Of a stretch of DNA of 8,643 nucleotides, positions 1 to 5,294 are shown in pieces; the stretch's first letter is position 1, and each line of letters starts with the position of its first letter. Below the pieces are notes generated by a model, which saw only the letters and a program-made list of their open reading frames with translations, did no database searches and was not told the DNA's origin. The translations under genes and the position numbers were made by a program. The stretch lies in contig URUZ01000244.1 of the NCBI GenBank assembly GCA_900551225.1, forward strand, positions 1 to 8,643. The letters run 5' to 3'. Source of the stretch: an uncultured Clostridium sp. (GTDB lineage Bacteria > Bacillota > Clostridia > Lachnospirales > Lachnospiraceae).

Positions 1-211
1 GTCCACACCAACTACACCTATTCAACAAATTACTGTGTTTATCATGAATATCATCTTCACCTTTGCATGTTGGACAATGCCAGCTACAATGATTTGCTGA
101 TAGCGAAATTTTAATACATTTAGGAGTTTCTATATCTTTTGGTTGTTTTTTTCCTATACACTCCCAATATCTGTACTGTTCATTCTCAAATAAATCGATT
201 TGACCTTTCAT
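1..211 (-). CDS. Small Cys-rich zinc-ribbon phage protein (C-terminus beyond window edge)
   Basis: An open minus-strand frame runs from ATG at 211 to the window edge without a stop (70 codons seen). The protein starts MKGQIDLFENEQ and is rich in cysteine: about residues 18, 32, 42, 46, 49, 65 and 68, including CPTC and CSWC pairs that look like zinc-ribbon knuckles. Residues 4-8, QIDLF, resemble the bacterial sliding-clamp binding pentapeptide (consensus QL[SD]LF). I do not recognise a named family. The start is chosen because a GQ-x-[ND]-[IL]-F opening is common in small phage proteins. No good Shine-Dalgarno sequence lies just upstream of 211, and the nearest one (AAAGGAG, 266-260) is about 50 bases away. 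Function is unknown; metal binding is inferred from the cysteines alone. Confidence 0.6.
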   Translation of the reverse strand, partial: MKGQIDLFENEQYRYWECIGKKQPKDIETPKCIKISLSANHCSWHCPTCKGEDDIHDKHSNLLNRCSWCG

Positions 212-290
212 CTTTTTTTGATAGGAACCGATGCATCGTTACCCTGGCCAGAGTCCCGACTCCTTTCTTTTATCTTTTAAATGCTAATTT
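212..290 (-). other. 79-base palindrome-rich gap with orphan Shine-Dalgarno
   Basis: This gap lies between the 62-residue zinc-ribbon gene and the gene leaving the left edge. On the minus strand an AAAGGAG (266-260) is followed by three short palindromic elements: GAGTC-gg-GACTC (262-251), CTGGCCAG (251-244) and CGATGCATCG (238-229). No ATG, GTG or TTG sits at normal distance after the AAAGGAG. A 16-codon frame from ATG at 233 overlaps the next gene in another frame. The gap may be a leader regulating the next gene, or the remnant of a decayed gene start. Confidence 0.35.
279..288 (-). repeat. Gene-junction repeat, copy 1
   Basis: Minus strand ATTAGCATTT, beginning 2 bases after the TAG stop of the 62-residue gene (293-291). 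It is followed by AAAAGATAAAAGAAAGGAG, so the repeat sits between a stop codon and a Shine-Dalgarno sequence, as in the other copies. Confidence 0.7.
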
Positions 291-479
291 CTAATCGTAG
301 TCATACTCTCCTAGTTCAATTTCTTTTCCACATTCAGGACACTCCACAGTACCCCAGTCATCCCCCCAATATGTAGGGACATCAATTTCTTTCCATTCAA
401 TTTTTGTGTCTGTTTGGCAGTTCGGGCATGAAAAAGAAATAGCTACTGGCTTAACATCAATATGAAATCTTGTTTTCAT
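291..479 (-). CDS. Small zinc-ribbon protein, 62 aa
   Basis: A complete small gene with ATG at 479, preceded by GGAG at good distance (gatggagaaatttt before the ATG). The protein has two Cys knuckles, CPNC at residues 18-21 and CPEC at about 47-50, the arrangement of a four-cysteine zinc ribbon. The tail is acidic (residues 50-62). Nothing resembles a catalytic site, signal peptide or membrane segment. It follows the 86-residue gene by 19 bases in the same direction. Its upstream boundary carries AATTAGGATTT, a one-mismatch form of the junction repeat. I do not recognise a named family. It probably binds zinc, and whether it contacts nucleic acid or protein cannot be told. Confidence 0.75.
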   Translation of the reverse strand: MKTRFHIDVKPVAISFSCPNCQTDTKIEWKEIDVPTYWGDDWGTVECPECGKEIELGEYDYD

Positions 480-498
480 AAAATTTCTCCATCAAATC

Positions 499-759
499 CT
501 AATTCAGGTGTTTCCGGATATTCTTTGACAGTTCCGTTTCTCTGCCATAACAATTTTCAATTTCTTCCGCAGCGCGCTCCAGCAACTCCTGCATTTTCTT
601 GTACCGATTTTGCATATCCCCCGGCTCCAGTCCGGTATCCTCATATGCTTTAAGCCGCCAGTATAACCTCATGGCTTCTTCTCTTACTGCCCTTGCGTCG
701 ATCATAGCACGCCTCATTCCGCCCTCAATCGGCTTATCTGGTATTGTTAATCTGTCCAT
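499..759 (-). CDS. Small helical phage protein with YEDTGL motif, 86 aa
   Basis: ATG at 759 follows GAGAAAGGAAATT, an acceptable ribosome binding site. The protein begins MDRLT and carries YEDTGLEPG at residues 39-47, a motif often seen in small early proteins of Firmicutes phages. It then continues as a charged, probably alpha-helical segment (residues 48-84) that could form a coiled coil. The MxRLT start and YEDTGL motif recur in the DUF551 protein at 2460-2023, so the two genes share an N-terminal module, here without DUF551. Function unknown. The length and ribosome binding site make it a convincing gene. Confidence 0.75.
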   Translation of the reverse strand: MDRLTIPDKPIEGGMRRAMIDARAVREEAMRLYWRLKAYEDTGLEPGDMQNRYKKMQELLERAAEEIENCYGRETELSKNIRKHLN

Positions 760-770
760 AATTTCCTTTC

Positions 771-785
771 TCCGGTTTTGCCGGA
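771..785 (-). promoter_or_regulatory. Short hairpin directly before a Shine-Dalgarno
   Basis: On the minus strand TCCGG-caaaa-CCGGA forms a perfect 5-bp stem with a 5-base loop. Its 3' arm ends just before GAAAGGAAA, the ribosome binding site of the 86-residue gene. The layout (junction repeat, then hairpin, then Shine-Dalgarno) parallels the larger hairpin at 6409-6437. A role in translation control is inference. Confidence 0.4.
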
Positions 786-794
786 AATGCTAAT
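785..794 (-). repeat. Gene-junction repeat, copy 2
   Basis: Minus strand ATTAGCATTT followed by CCGG, about 40 bases after the TGA stop of the 71-residue gene (836-834) and just before the hairpin at 785-771. This is the only exact copy not lying close to a stop codon; the upstream gene may once have ended nearer to it. Confidence 0.7.
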
Positions 795-814
795 TTCCTA
801 CCATTTCGGTACAA

Positions 815-829
815 TCACCAAGATGGTGA
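815..829 (-). other. Perfect 6-bp inverted repeat in intergenic gap
   Basis: TCACCA (815-820) and TGGTGA (824-829) are perfect inverted repeats separated by three bases, just after the stop of the 71-residue gene. The transcript could form a tight stem-loop here. No run of U follows on the minus strand, so it is not a standard intrinsic terminator. It may stabilise a 3' end or be chance. Confidence 0.35.
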
Positions 830-833
830 AGTG

Positions 834-1049
834 TCAGTTTTGCGGCATAACATATTGCGGATTCTTAAGGTTCCATCCTGCAAATGTCATTTCTGAAAAT
901 ACTTCTGTAGTCCTGAAAACATCCGGATACTCACCGCATAGTTCTCGGTTTTTTAATGGGATTCCATCTGGAGTACAAAATATTCTGCAACCTTGCATTT
1001 CAATATTATGACCATGAACCACGGTTCCATCTTGTTTTGTGATTTTCAT
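834..1049 (-). CDS. Hypothetical small phage protein, 71 aa
   Basis: ATG at 1049 is preceded by AAAGGAGGAATAC, a near-perfect ribosome binding site, which makes this a convincing gene despite its size. The protein (MKITKQDGTVV at the start) has mixed beta-like character and two cysteines near residues 21 and 25, then one at 38. These are not arranged as a clear zinc ribbon. I recognise no family. It lies between two copies of the junction repeat and is separated from the next gene by 74 bases, the longest spacing among the small genes, which contains two hairpins. Confidence 0.7.
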   Translation of the reverse strand: MKITKQDGTVVHGHNIEMQGCRIFCTPDGIPLKNRELCGEYPDVFRTTEVFSEMTFAGWNLKNPQYVMPQN

Positions 1050-1062
1050 GTATTCCTCCTTT

Positions 1063-1072
1063 AAATGCTAAT
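1063..1072 (-). repeat. Gene-junction repeat, copy 3
   Basis: Minus strand ATTAGCATTT in which TAG is the stop codon of the 70-residue gene (1070-1068). It runs directly into AAAGGAGG, the ribosome binding site of the 71-residue gene. The junction thus supplies both a stop and the next translation start signal. Confidence 0.75.
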
Positions 1073-1280
1073 TCTCCAGTTCCTCAGCCCAGGCAGTATG
1101 GTTGTATGTATGAACTACATTACCCGTAACAATGGCCTCAAGCCCCTCCCAGTCTTCTACATTTTCAAGAGACAGTTCTTCGCTATTCAATGCACAAGCG
1201 ATAGCTTCTTTCTCGTTTTCCGCCTCGACTTCCACATAACACGCCGCAACTATCGGTACCATAACTTGATATTTTTTCAT
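1068..1280 (-). CDS. Hypothetical small acidic phage protein, 70 aa
   Basis: ATG at 1280 is preceded by CCGGAGGAAGGAATAAAG, a strong ribosome binding site. The protein opens with a beta-strand-like MKKYQVMVPIVAACYVEVEA and continues with NEKEAIACAL, a pattern known from many small phage proteins with a ferredoxin-like or beta-alpha-beta look (a strand, then an E-A-rich helix starting 'A-x-x-x-x-E-A'). The rest is acidic (SLENVEDWEGLEAIV). There is no signal peptide or catalytic motif. Function unknown. Its stop codon lies inside a copy of the junction repeat. Confidence 0.75.
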   Translation of the reverse strand: MKKYQVMVPIVAACYVEVEAENEKEAIACALNSEELSLENVEDWEGLEAIVTGNVVHTYNHTAWAEELEN

Positions 1281-1307
1281 CTTTATTCCTTCCTCCGGTT
1301 CTCCTGG

Positions 1308-1317
1308 AAATGCTAAT
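1308..1317 (-). repeat. Gene-junction repeat, copy 4
   Basis: Minus strand ATTAGCATTT, with its TAG serving as the stop of the 75-residue zinc-ribbon gene (1315-1313). It continues as CCAGGAG and then CCGGAGGAAGG before the next ATG. Copies 2, 4 and 5 share this longer CC-GG extension. Confidence 0.75.
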
Positions 1318-1540
1318 CTTGTGCTTTAAGCTTACGCCCACATAATGGGCAGTAATCTATTTCAAAATATATATTTGCTGATCCTCCTTCATACGGAGGC
1401 TTATCGCGCAGAAAACTAACAATCATTTCAGACCTTTTGCTTTTAAATGGCATGATACTTAAAACACTGTCATGCTCTACATTATCAGCAAGGCTTTTAT
1501 AACGTGGCTTCAAATTCGGTTTTTCACAATATTCGCACAT
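1313..1540 (-). CDS. Small zinc-ribbon phage protein, 75 aa
   Basis: ATG at 1540 follows GAGGAAGGAGAATT, a strong ribosome binding site. Cysteine pairs sit at the two ends: CEYC at residues 2-5 and CPLCGR at 64-69. The C-terminal IDYCPLCGRKL is a typical ending of small phage zinc-ribbon proteins, in which the two knuckles come together around one zinc. Between them lies a basic stretch (residues 9-38). I cannot assign a precise family or function; nucleic-acid or protein binding is plausible. It is flanked on both sides by the junction repeat. Confidence 0.75.
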   Translation of the reverse strand: MCEYCEKPNLKPRYKSLADNVEHDSVLSIMPFKSKRSEMIVSFLRDKPPYEGGSANIYFEIDYCPLCGRKLKAQD

Positions 1541-1565
1541 AATTCTCCTTCCTCTGGCTCCTGGA

Positions 1566-1575
1566 AAATGCTAAT
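1566..1575 (-). repeat. Gene-junction repeat, copy 5
   Basis: Minus strand ATTAGCATTT immediately after the TAA stop (1578-1576) of the 88-residue gene. It is followed by TCCAGGAG and AGAGGAAGGAG, the ribosome binding site of the 75-residue gene. Confidence 0.75.
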
Positions 1576-1842
1576 TTACCAGTTTTCCAGTCGTTGCTTA
1601 ACTTCTTCAGTCCCGATATAATCTACCGTCTCTTTTAGCATTGTATCGAGAAAATACACTGGCACCTCTCTTACTTCCTCATATTCATCCTTTGTGCAAT
1701 CAAAAACTATAGCAAACTTATATCCTTGAAAATGTGCGTATAACCATTCTTGAATGTTTTGTGGACATGCATCTTTCCCGGATACCCAGCAACATGGATA
1801 CACACCAAACCTGTCCGTCTTTTCGTTTTCATTAATCTTCAC
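1576..1842 (-). CDS. Hypothetical phage protein, 88 aa
   Basis: The start is GTG at 1842, with GGAGG seven bases upstream. The GTGA sequence overlaps the TGA stop of the preceding small gene (1841-1839), so the two are probably translationally coupled. The protein (MKINENEKTDRFG at the start) contains YPCCW near residue 15 and a cysteine at about 26, then an aromatic middle part (EWLYAHFQGYKFAIVF) and an acidic C-terminal half ending in a predicted helix (EEVKQRLENW). No known domain is recognisable by eye. Function unknown. Confidence 0.7.
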   Translation of the reverse strand: MKINENEKTDRFGVYPCCWVSGKDACPQNIQEWLYAHFQGYKFAIVFDCTKDEYEEVREVPVYFLDTMLKETVDYIGTEEVKQRLENW

Positions 1843-1991
1843 TTTCTATCCTCCGGACTTAACTTTTTACATAGCCCCAGCGCCCCCTTAACGCTCCGAG
1901 GCAACCGCTGATATTTATCCCTATATGGACACGCAGTATTAAGCTCACATTTCCAGCACTCGCACTCTTTATCTTCGTTTTTATACCCCAT
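1839..1991 (-). CDS. Very small Cys-rich protein, 50 aa
   Basis: A longer frame extends upstream, but ATG at 1991 is the right start because GGAGGAGGAAAAG precedes it at ideal distance. The upstream extension would also overlap the DUF551 gene. The 50-residue protein carries CECWKC near residues 9-14, another Cys at about 20 and one more at about 40 (LGLCKKL), so it may bind one zinc. It is basic overall (DKYQRLPRSVKG). Its TGA stop overlaps the GTG start of the next gene by four bases (GTGA). I do not recognise a family. Confidence 0.65.
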   Translation of the reverse strand: MGYKNEDKECECWKCELNTACPYRDKYQRLPRSVKGALGLCKKLSPEDRK

Positions 1992-2022
1992 CTTTTCCTC
2001 CTCCAAATAACGATATAGTTGA

Positions 2023-2460
2023 TTAATCCTCCGGCCGGTACGGTTCCGGCACCGGCATCCAGGCACACACAATATAGTTATTGTCACCAGTGAAGCTAGT
2101 CACCCTGAACCAATGCCCACATTGATACCATGCAAGAGTGATTCCACCCTTGTTATCACACGCCAATACTACCTCTCTCTCCTCTGGCAGCCGCTCCTCC
2201 ACAGGGTTCCAATGGTGTTTCTTACGTTCCCGGCATAACTTCTCCATAAGACGAGCGCATTGAGTTTTTTCAAAATCGTTGAGCTCTTCCACTCGCCCAG
2301 GAGATAGCCCGGTATCCTCATACTCCATCAGCTTCCACAGCGCACTGTATAGCTTCTCGCTCACTTCCGTAGTAATCACCTGCCCAACGTGCAGCTGCGC
2401 CCACGGCAACCCCTTCAGGCACCAGTTCCCCTGATCATCCTTCTGCGTTAATCTATTCAT
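2023..2460 (-). CDS. DUF551-domain phage protein, 145 aa
   Basis: ATG at 2460 is preceded by GGAGGAGGCACG, a very strong ribosome binding site. Two parts are visible. The N-terminal part (residues 1-60) starts MNRLT and contains YEDTGLSPG at 47-55, as in the 86-residue protein further along. The C-terminal part (about 84-141) matches the DUF551 pattern: W-N-P-V-x-E-R-L-P-E near the start, a central strand with WYQCGHWF, and the terminal A-W-M-P-V-P-E-P-Y. DUF551 proteins are common in phages and prophages and have no established function. The call to the family is fairly secure; the role is unknown. Confidence 0.85.
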   Translation of the reverse strand: MNRLTQKDDQGNWCLKGLPWAQLHVGQVITTEVSEKLYSALWKLMEYEDTGLSPGRVEELNDFEKTQCARLMEKLCRERKKHHWNPVEERLPEEREVVLACDNKGGITLAWYQCGHWFRVTSFTGDNNYIVCAWMPVPEPYRPED

Positions 2461-2472
2461 CGTGCCTCCTCC

Positions 2473-3021
2473 TTATCTCATGGTTTCATACTGCTCCTTC
2501 TTTTCGTTCCACTGCATGGCCACCGGTGACCCGCAGTCATAGCAGGTCATATCAAATTCCGCCTCCGTTATGTTGGTCATATACCGGGCTTGCCTGCCGC
2601 ATTCACATTTCATATACAGCGGAACCATATGCTCCATCCTCGTCACAGCTCCACATTCGCACCGATAATAACTCAGCCGTGTCTTAGCACAGAATCCCCT
2701 GATCTTTCCACAAACAGGACATTTCATGTACAGATACCCGCCATACCCCGGCGAAATGATCTTTGGCGCCGGTTCCTCCCCATCCTCTTCAGGAACCTCC
2801 GTAGCTTCAATCTCACTTTCAGGTTCTGGCGCTGATGGAATAATCGATACCGGCTTTTTCGGTTCCTTTTCATTCCCGTCCATCAAGTTTTCCGGCTGCT
2901 TCTGGCTCTTATTCCCAAATACCCATAACAGTTCTGCCATTTTGCGAAACGTCACCCGCGCCTGTTCTTCCTCCATCTCCATCGCCATATACGTTCCTGG
3001 TATTGATACCCTAACCTTCAT
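2473..3021 (-). CDS. Phage protein with paired C-terminal zinc ribbons, 182 aa
   Basis: ATG at 3021 follows AAGGAGAAACGAAC, a good ribosome binding site. It overlaps the end of the preceding gene by 11 bases. Three regions can be seen. Residues 1-40 look like a strand plus helix (MKVRVSIPGTY, then MEEEQARVTFRKMAELLW). Residues 41-88 are a disordered, Pro/Glu-rich linker. Residues 95-170 hold two Cys4 ribbons: C101/C104 with C121/C123, and C139/C141 with C160/C163. I do not know a named function. The layout suggests an N-terminal interaction segment tethered to a zinc module that may bind DNA, RNA or protein. It is one of at least five Cys-knuckle proteins in this cluster. Confidence 0.8.
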   Translation of the reverse strand: MKVRVSIPGTYMAMEMEEEQARVTFRKMAELLWVFGNKSQKQPENLMDGNEKEPKKPVSIIPSAPEPESEIEATEVPEEDGEEPAPKIISPGYGGYLYMKCPVCGKIRGFCAKTRLSYYRCECGAVTRMEHMVPLYMKCECGRQARYMTNITEAEFDMTCYDCGSPVAMQWNEKKEQYETMR

Positions 3022-3184
3022 GTTCGTTTCTCCTTCCCATTGACATACACTCGTAATGTATATGTAGCTCCGTCCGCCTCCTGGTCCTTATGTACACATG
3101 ATCCCCGCTGATCTCCCGGCCACACTCGCTGCAGGTATAGACCTTGGGTTCCGGCTGCTTCTTTTTCTCTACCTTCTTGGTCAT
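3011..3184 (-). CDS. Small zinc-finger phage protein, 57 aa
   Basis: The frame is open further upstream, but ATG at 3184 is chosen because GGAGGCGAGGGATAAG lies directly before it and the previous gene's stop is at 3188-3186. The N-terminus is strongly basic (MTKKVEKKKQPEPK). It is followed by CSEC at residues 18-21 and a H-Y-E-C pair at 43-46, the CxxC...HxxC layout of a treble-clef or LIM-like single zinc site. The middle (YIRTRRRTELHIHY) is Arg-rich and could bind nucleic acid. Function unknown. Confidence 0.75.
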   Translation of the reverse strand: MTKKVEKKKQPEPKVYTCSECGREISGDHVYIRTRRRTELHIHYECMSMGRRNEHEG

Positions 3185-3185
3185 C

Positions 3186-3458
3186 TTATCCCTCGCCTCC
3201 ATATAACTTACGTTCCCGGGTCTCTAACTCATCCATAAACCAGTTCACAATCGGCGCCGCCACCGGCTCCTCTTCCATGCTTGGTACCGGCCCTTCCCAC
3301 TTTCTGACCAAATGGCTGCCATGAGCCGTCTTTATTGAATCCGCTTCTGCAACCAAACTCTCCCACTGCTCTGATTCTTTAGGTGGCACCTTGTCCCGCC
3401 ATTTTACCCAAAACCGCTGTGCCTCTGCCAGAATCTCCTTCACTGTCTCATTGCTCAT
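3186..3458 (-). CDS. Hypothetical phage protein, 90 aa
   Basis: The gene begins shortly after the primase-helicase stop (3470-3468). Three in-frame starts are close together (GTG 3467, ATG 3464, ATG 3458). I prefer ATG 3458 because TAGGTG lies at workable distance upstream, whereas the others would have little room for a ribosome binding site. The protein has an N-terminal helix (ETVKEILAEAQRFWVKWRD), a probable second helix (SEQWESLVAEADSI), an acidic Pro-rich stretch (about 60-68) and a C-terminal helix (IVNWFMDELETRERKL). It is probably a small soluble, mostly helical protein. No family recognised. Its position directly after the helicase suggests, but does not show, a replication accessory role. 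Confidence 0.7.
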   Translation of the reverse strand: MSNETVKEILAEAQRFWVKWRDKVPPKESEQWESLVAEADSIKTAHGSHLVRKWEGPVPSMEEEPVAAPIVNWFMDELETRERKLYGGEG

Positions 3459-3467
3459 ATCCATCAC

Positions 3468-5294
3468 CTACTCAAAACTGATTATCTCCCCATCAAAAGG
3501 CGTCTCCTCATCCACTGCTTCAAAATCCACCTCTCCCTGCCATCCAAATTCCCGGTTCAGCTCATCACCCATCCCATAGATCCGTTTCGACCGGTCATCA
3601 TAATCCAGCACATAACCATCCAGACATAGCTTCCCCAGCAGCCGGCTCTTGGACACCACCAGGCGCCGCTGGGTCTGAAGAAGCTCCTTGTCCCGGTCGT
3701 AGCTCATCACAATCCCGGCCAGGTTCGTGATATCCGCGGATCCGCTGACCTCATCATTGGCGTCTCCCGCAAACCCATTCTTGCGCCGGTGGGCCACCAG
3801 AAGGATTAAGACCTCATACTGCATGGCCAGGCGCGCCAGCTTCTTTACAAACCGGGACTGCCGGTCATATTTCTCCGCGCTCCCGTCCGCATCTAAATCA
3901 ATGGCTGTCATCAGATTATCAATCAAAACCACCTTGATCCCATACTGCATGATTGCCTCCCGGATCGTCCGTGTAAGATCCTCCGGCTCATCCTCCTCTA
4001 TGATCCCGGTATCGTATACATAGCACTTATCCTGATACCAGGCGTTGATCCGGTCCATGTTGCTGTTTGTCACAAACCGGTTCAGGCTGCCATCATCCCG
4101 GTAATTCTCGATCACATTCCTTGGTCCGGCCACCTGGAAATCCAGCCAGGCTTTAAACAGGTAATCCGGCAGCTCACCGGAATACGCCAAGCATTTATAT
4201 CCCTGCTCAATGGCATTGGCAATGATCTGCCCTGCCAGTGTACTCTTTCCATCCCCGCGCTTTCCCGCAATGATATCCACCTGCCCAAAATACAGGCCGC
4301 CGCCCAGCAGCCGGTCCAGCTGGCTGATCCCAGTTTTCAGCTTTGGAAGTTTAAAAATGTCCACGCGGCTCACATCCGACAATACTTTCACCCGGCGGAC
4401 CGGCAACGGTTTTGCACGCTCCACCGCCGCCTTTACCGCGTGAGCCCCATGTCTGCACAACAGCTCGTTTGCGTCCTTACATCCACAGTAGTCTTCATCC
4501 GCCACACGGTAAATTGGATTGGGGAAACGCTGCCGCAGCTCCTCCAGAAGGCTCATATGCCCCTTCTCCAGATCACCGAACACAATGATCTTCTGAAACT
4601 TCCTGACCCACTCCCAGCAGTACGGAACCCAGGTAAAGCCCTTCGCCCCTGTAGGAACACTCACTGCATTCCCGATTCCAGCCTCCGCCACAGACAGCGA
4701 ATCAATCTGCCCCTCCGTAATCACCAGGTTTTCAAAATCCCTGCACTGCTTCATCCCAAACAGGATCGGCCGGGTATTCCGTTCACACCATTCCTTGTTC
4801 TTATCCCTAGCCTTATCAAAATCGATCTTCCGGTACTTGACAAACTGCAGCTCCCCGTTTTCATCGTAAAAGGGGAATACCAGCACATTTTCATGTTCTG
4901 TCTGTACCGTGATCTCATACTGCTCCGCCACCCTGCGGGATATCCCCCGGTTCTCAAGATAAGCCACCGCTGGCTCCTTGGGCCGGATCGGCGCCTTTGG
5001 GTTCTTCAGCCTGCGGTACTGCTTCCGGTTCCCTGTCTCAAGCCCTGTTCGCAGCTCAAAGCCAAAATCCCGGGCCAGCGTAATCATATTCCCCTGGACG
5101 CCGCAGCTCTCCCGCAGGCATTTGAACTGCCCTGTCCGCAAGTTGATTGAGGATGAGCCCTTATCTTTCCGGTTCTTTCCACCGTGGCAGTAGGGACACT
5201 CCCCCAGCTGCAGCTCATCCCCCCGCTGCTTCCCCTGTATCCTCAGGAAATGCACCAGGTCCCAGGCATCCTGTTCCTTAAACTCATACTTCAT
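3468..5294 (-). CDS. TOPRIM primase / DnaB-type helicase (phage primase-helicase), 608 aa
   Basis: ATG at 5294 is chosen over ATG 5306 because it forms an ATGA overlap with the initiator's TGA stop and has GGGAG five bases upstream. Domains in order: an N-terminal CHC2-like zinc site (C33-P-Y-C36, C59, C64); a TOPRIM domain with E194 in ITEGQIDS and D241-L-E243 in VFGDLE; then a RecA-like DnaB helicase domain. The helicase has Walker A GKRGDGKST at 344-352, Walker B VVLID at 455-459, LLVAHRR at 498-504 and SGSADITNLAG at 517-527. This is the T7 gp4/Twinkle-like layout: one protein unwinds duplex DNA 5' to 3' and makes RNA primers on the lagging strand. The second TOPRIM acidic residue is Glu rather than the usual Asp, so primer synthesis should be tested. 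There is no separate helicase loader gene next to it. Confidence 0.93.
   Translation of the reverse strand: MKYEFKEQDAWDLVHFLRIQGKQRGDELQLGECPYCHGGKNRKDKGSSSINLRTGQFKCLRESCGVQGNMITLARDFGFELRTGLETGNRKQYRRLKNPKAPIRPKEPAVAYLENRGISRRVAEQYEITVQTEHENVLVFPFYDENGELQFVKYRKIDFDKARDKNKEWCERNTRPILFGMKQCRDFENLVITEGQIDSLSVAEAGIGNAVSVPTGAKGFTWVPYCWEWVRKFQKIIVFGDLEKGHMSLLEELRQRFPNPIYRVADEDYCGCKDANELLCRHGAHAVKAAVERAKPLPVRRVKVLSDVSRVDIFKLPKLKTGISQLDRLLGGGLYFGQVDIIAGKRGDGKSTLAGQIIANAIEQGYKCLAYSGELPDYLFKAWLDFQVAGPRNVIENYRDDGSLNRFVTNSNMDRINAWYQDKCYVYDTGIIEEDEPEDLTRTIREAIMQYGIKVVLIDNLMTAIDLDADGSAEKYDRQSRFVKKLARLAMQYEVLILLVAHRRKNGFAGDANDEVSGSADITNLAGIVMSYDRDKELLQTQRRLVVSKSRLLGKLCLDGYVLDYDDRSKRIYGMGDELNREFGWQGEVDFEAVDEETPFDGEIISFE

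Noticed and set aside
217..267. Minus-strand frame reading GVGTLARVTMHRF as a possible extra gene
   Set aside because: It has a stop just upstream, only 16 codons after its ATG at 233, and overlaps the MKGQIDLF gene. I could not separate a real leader peptide from chance.
1992..2087. N-terminal extension of the 50-residue Cys-rich gene
   Set aside because: The extension overlaps the DUF551 gene and lacks a ribosome binding site, while ATG 1991 has an excellent one.
4440..5150. Long plus-strand open frame opposite the primase-helicase
   Set aside because: It lies wholly across the minus-strand gene with clear catalytic motifs, has no recognisable domain and no good ribosome binding site; it is an antisense shadow.
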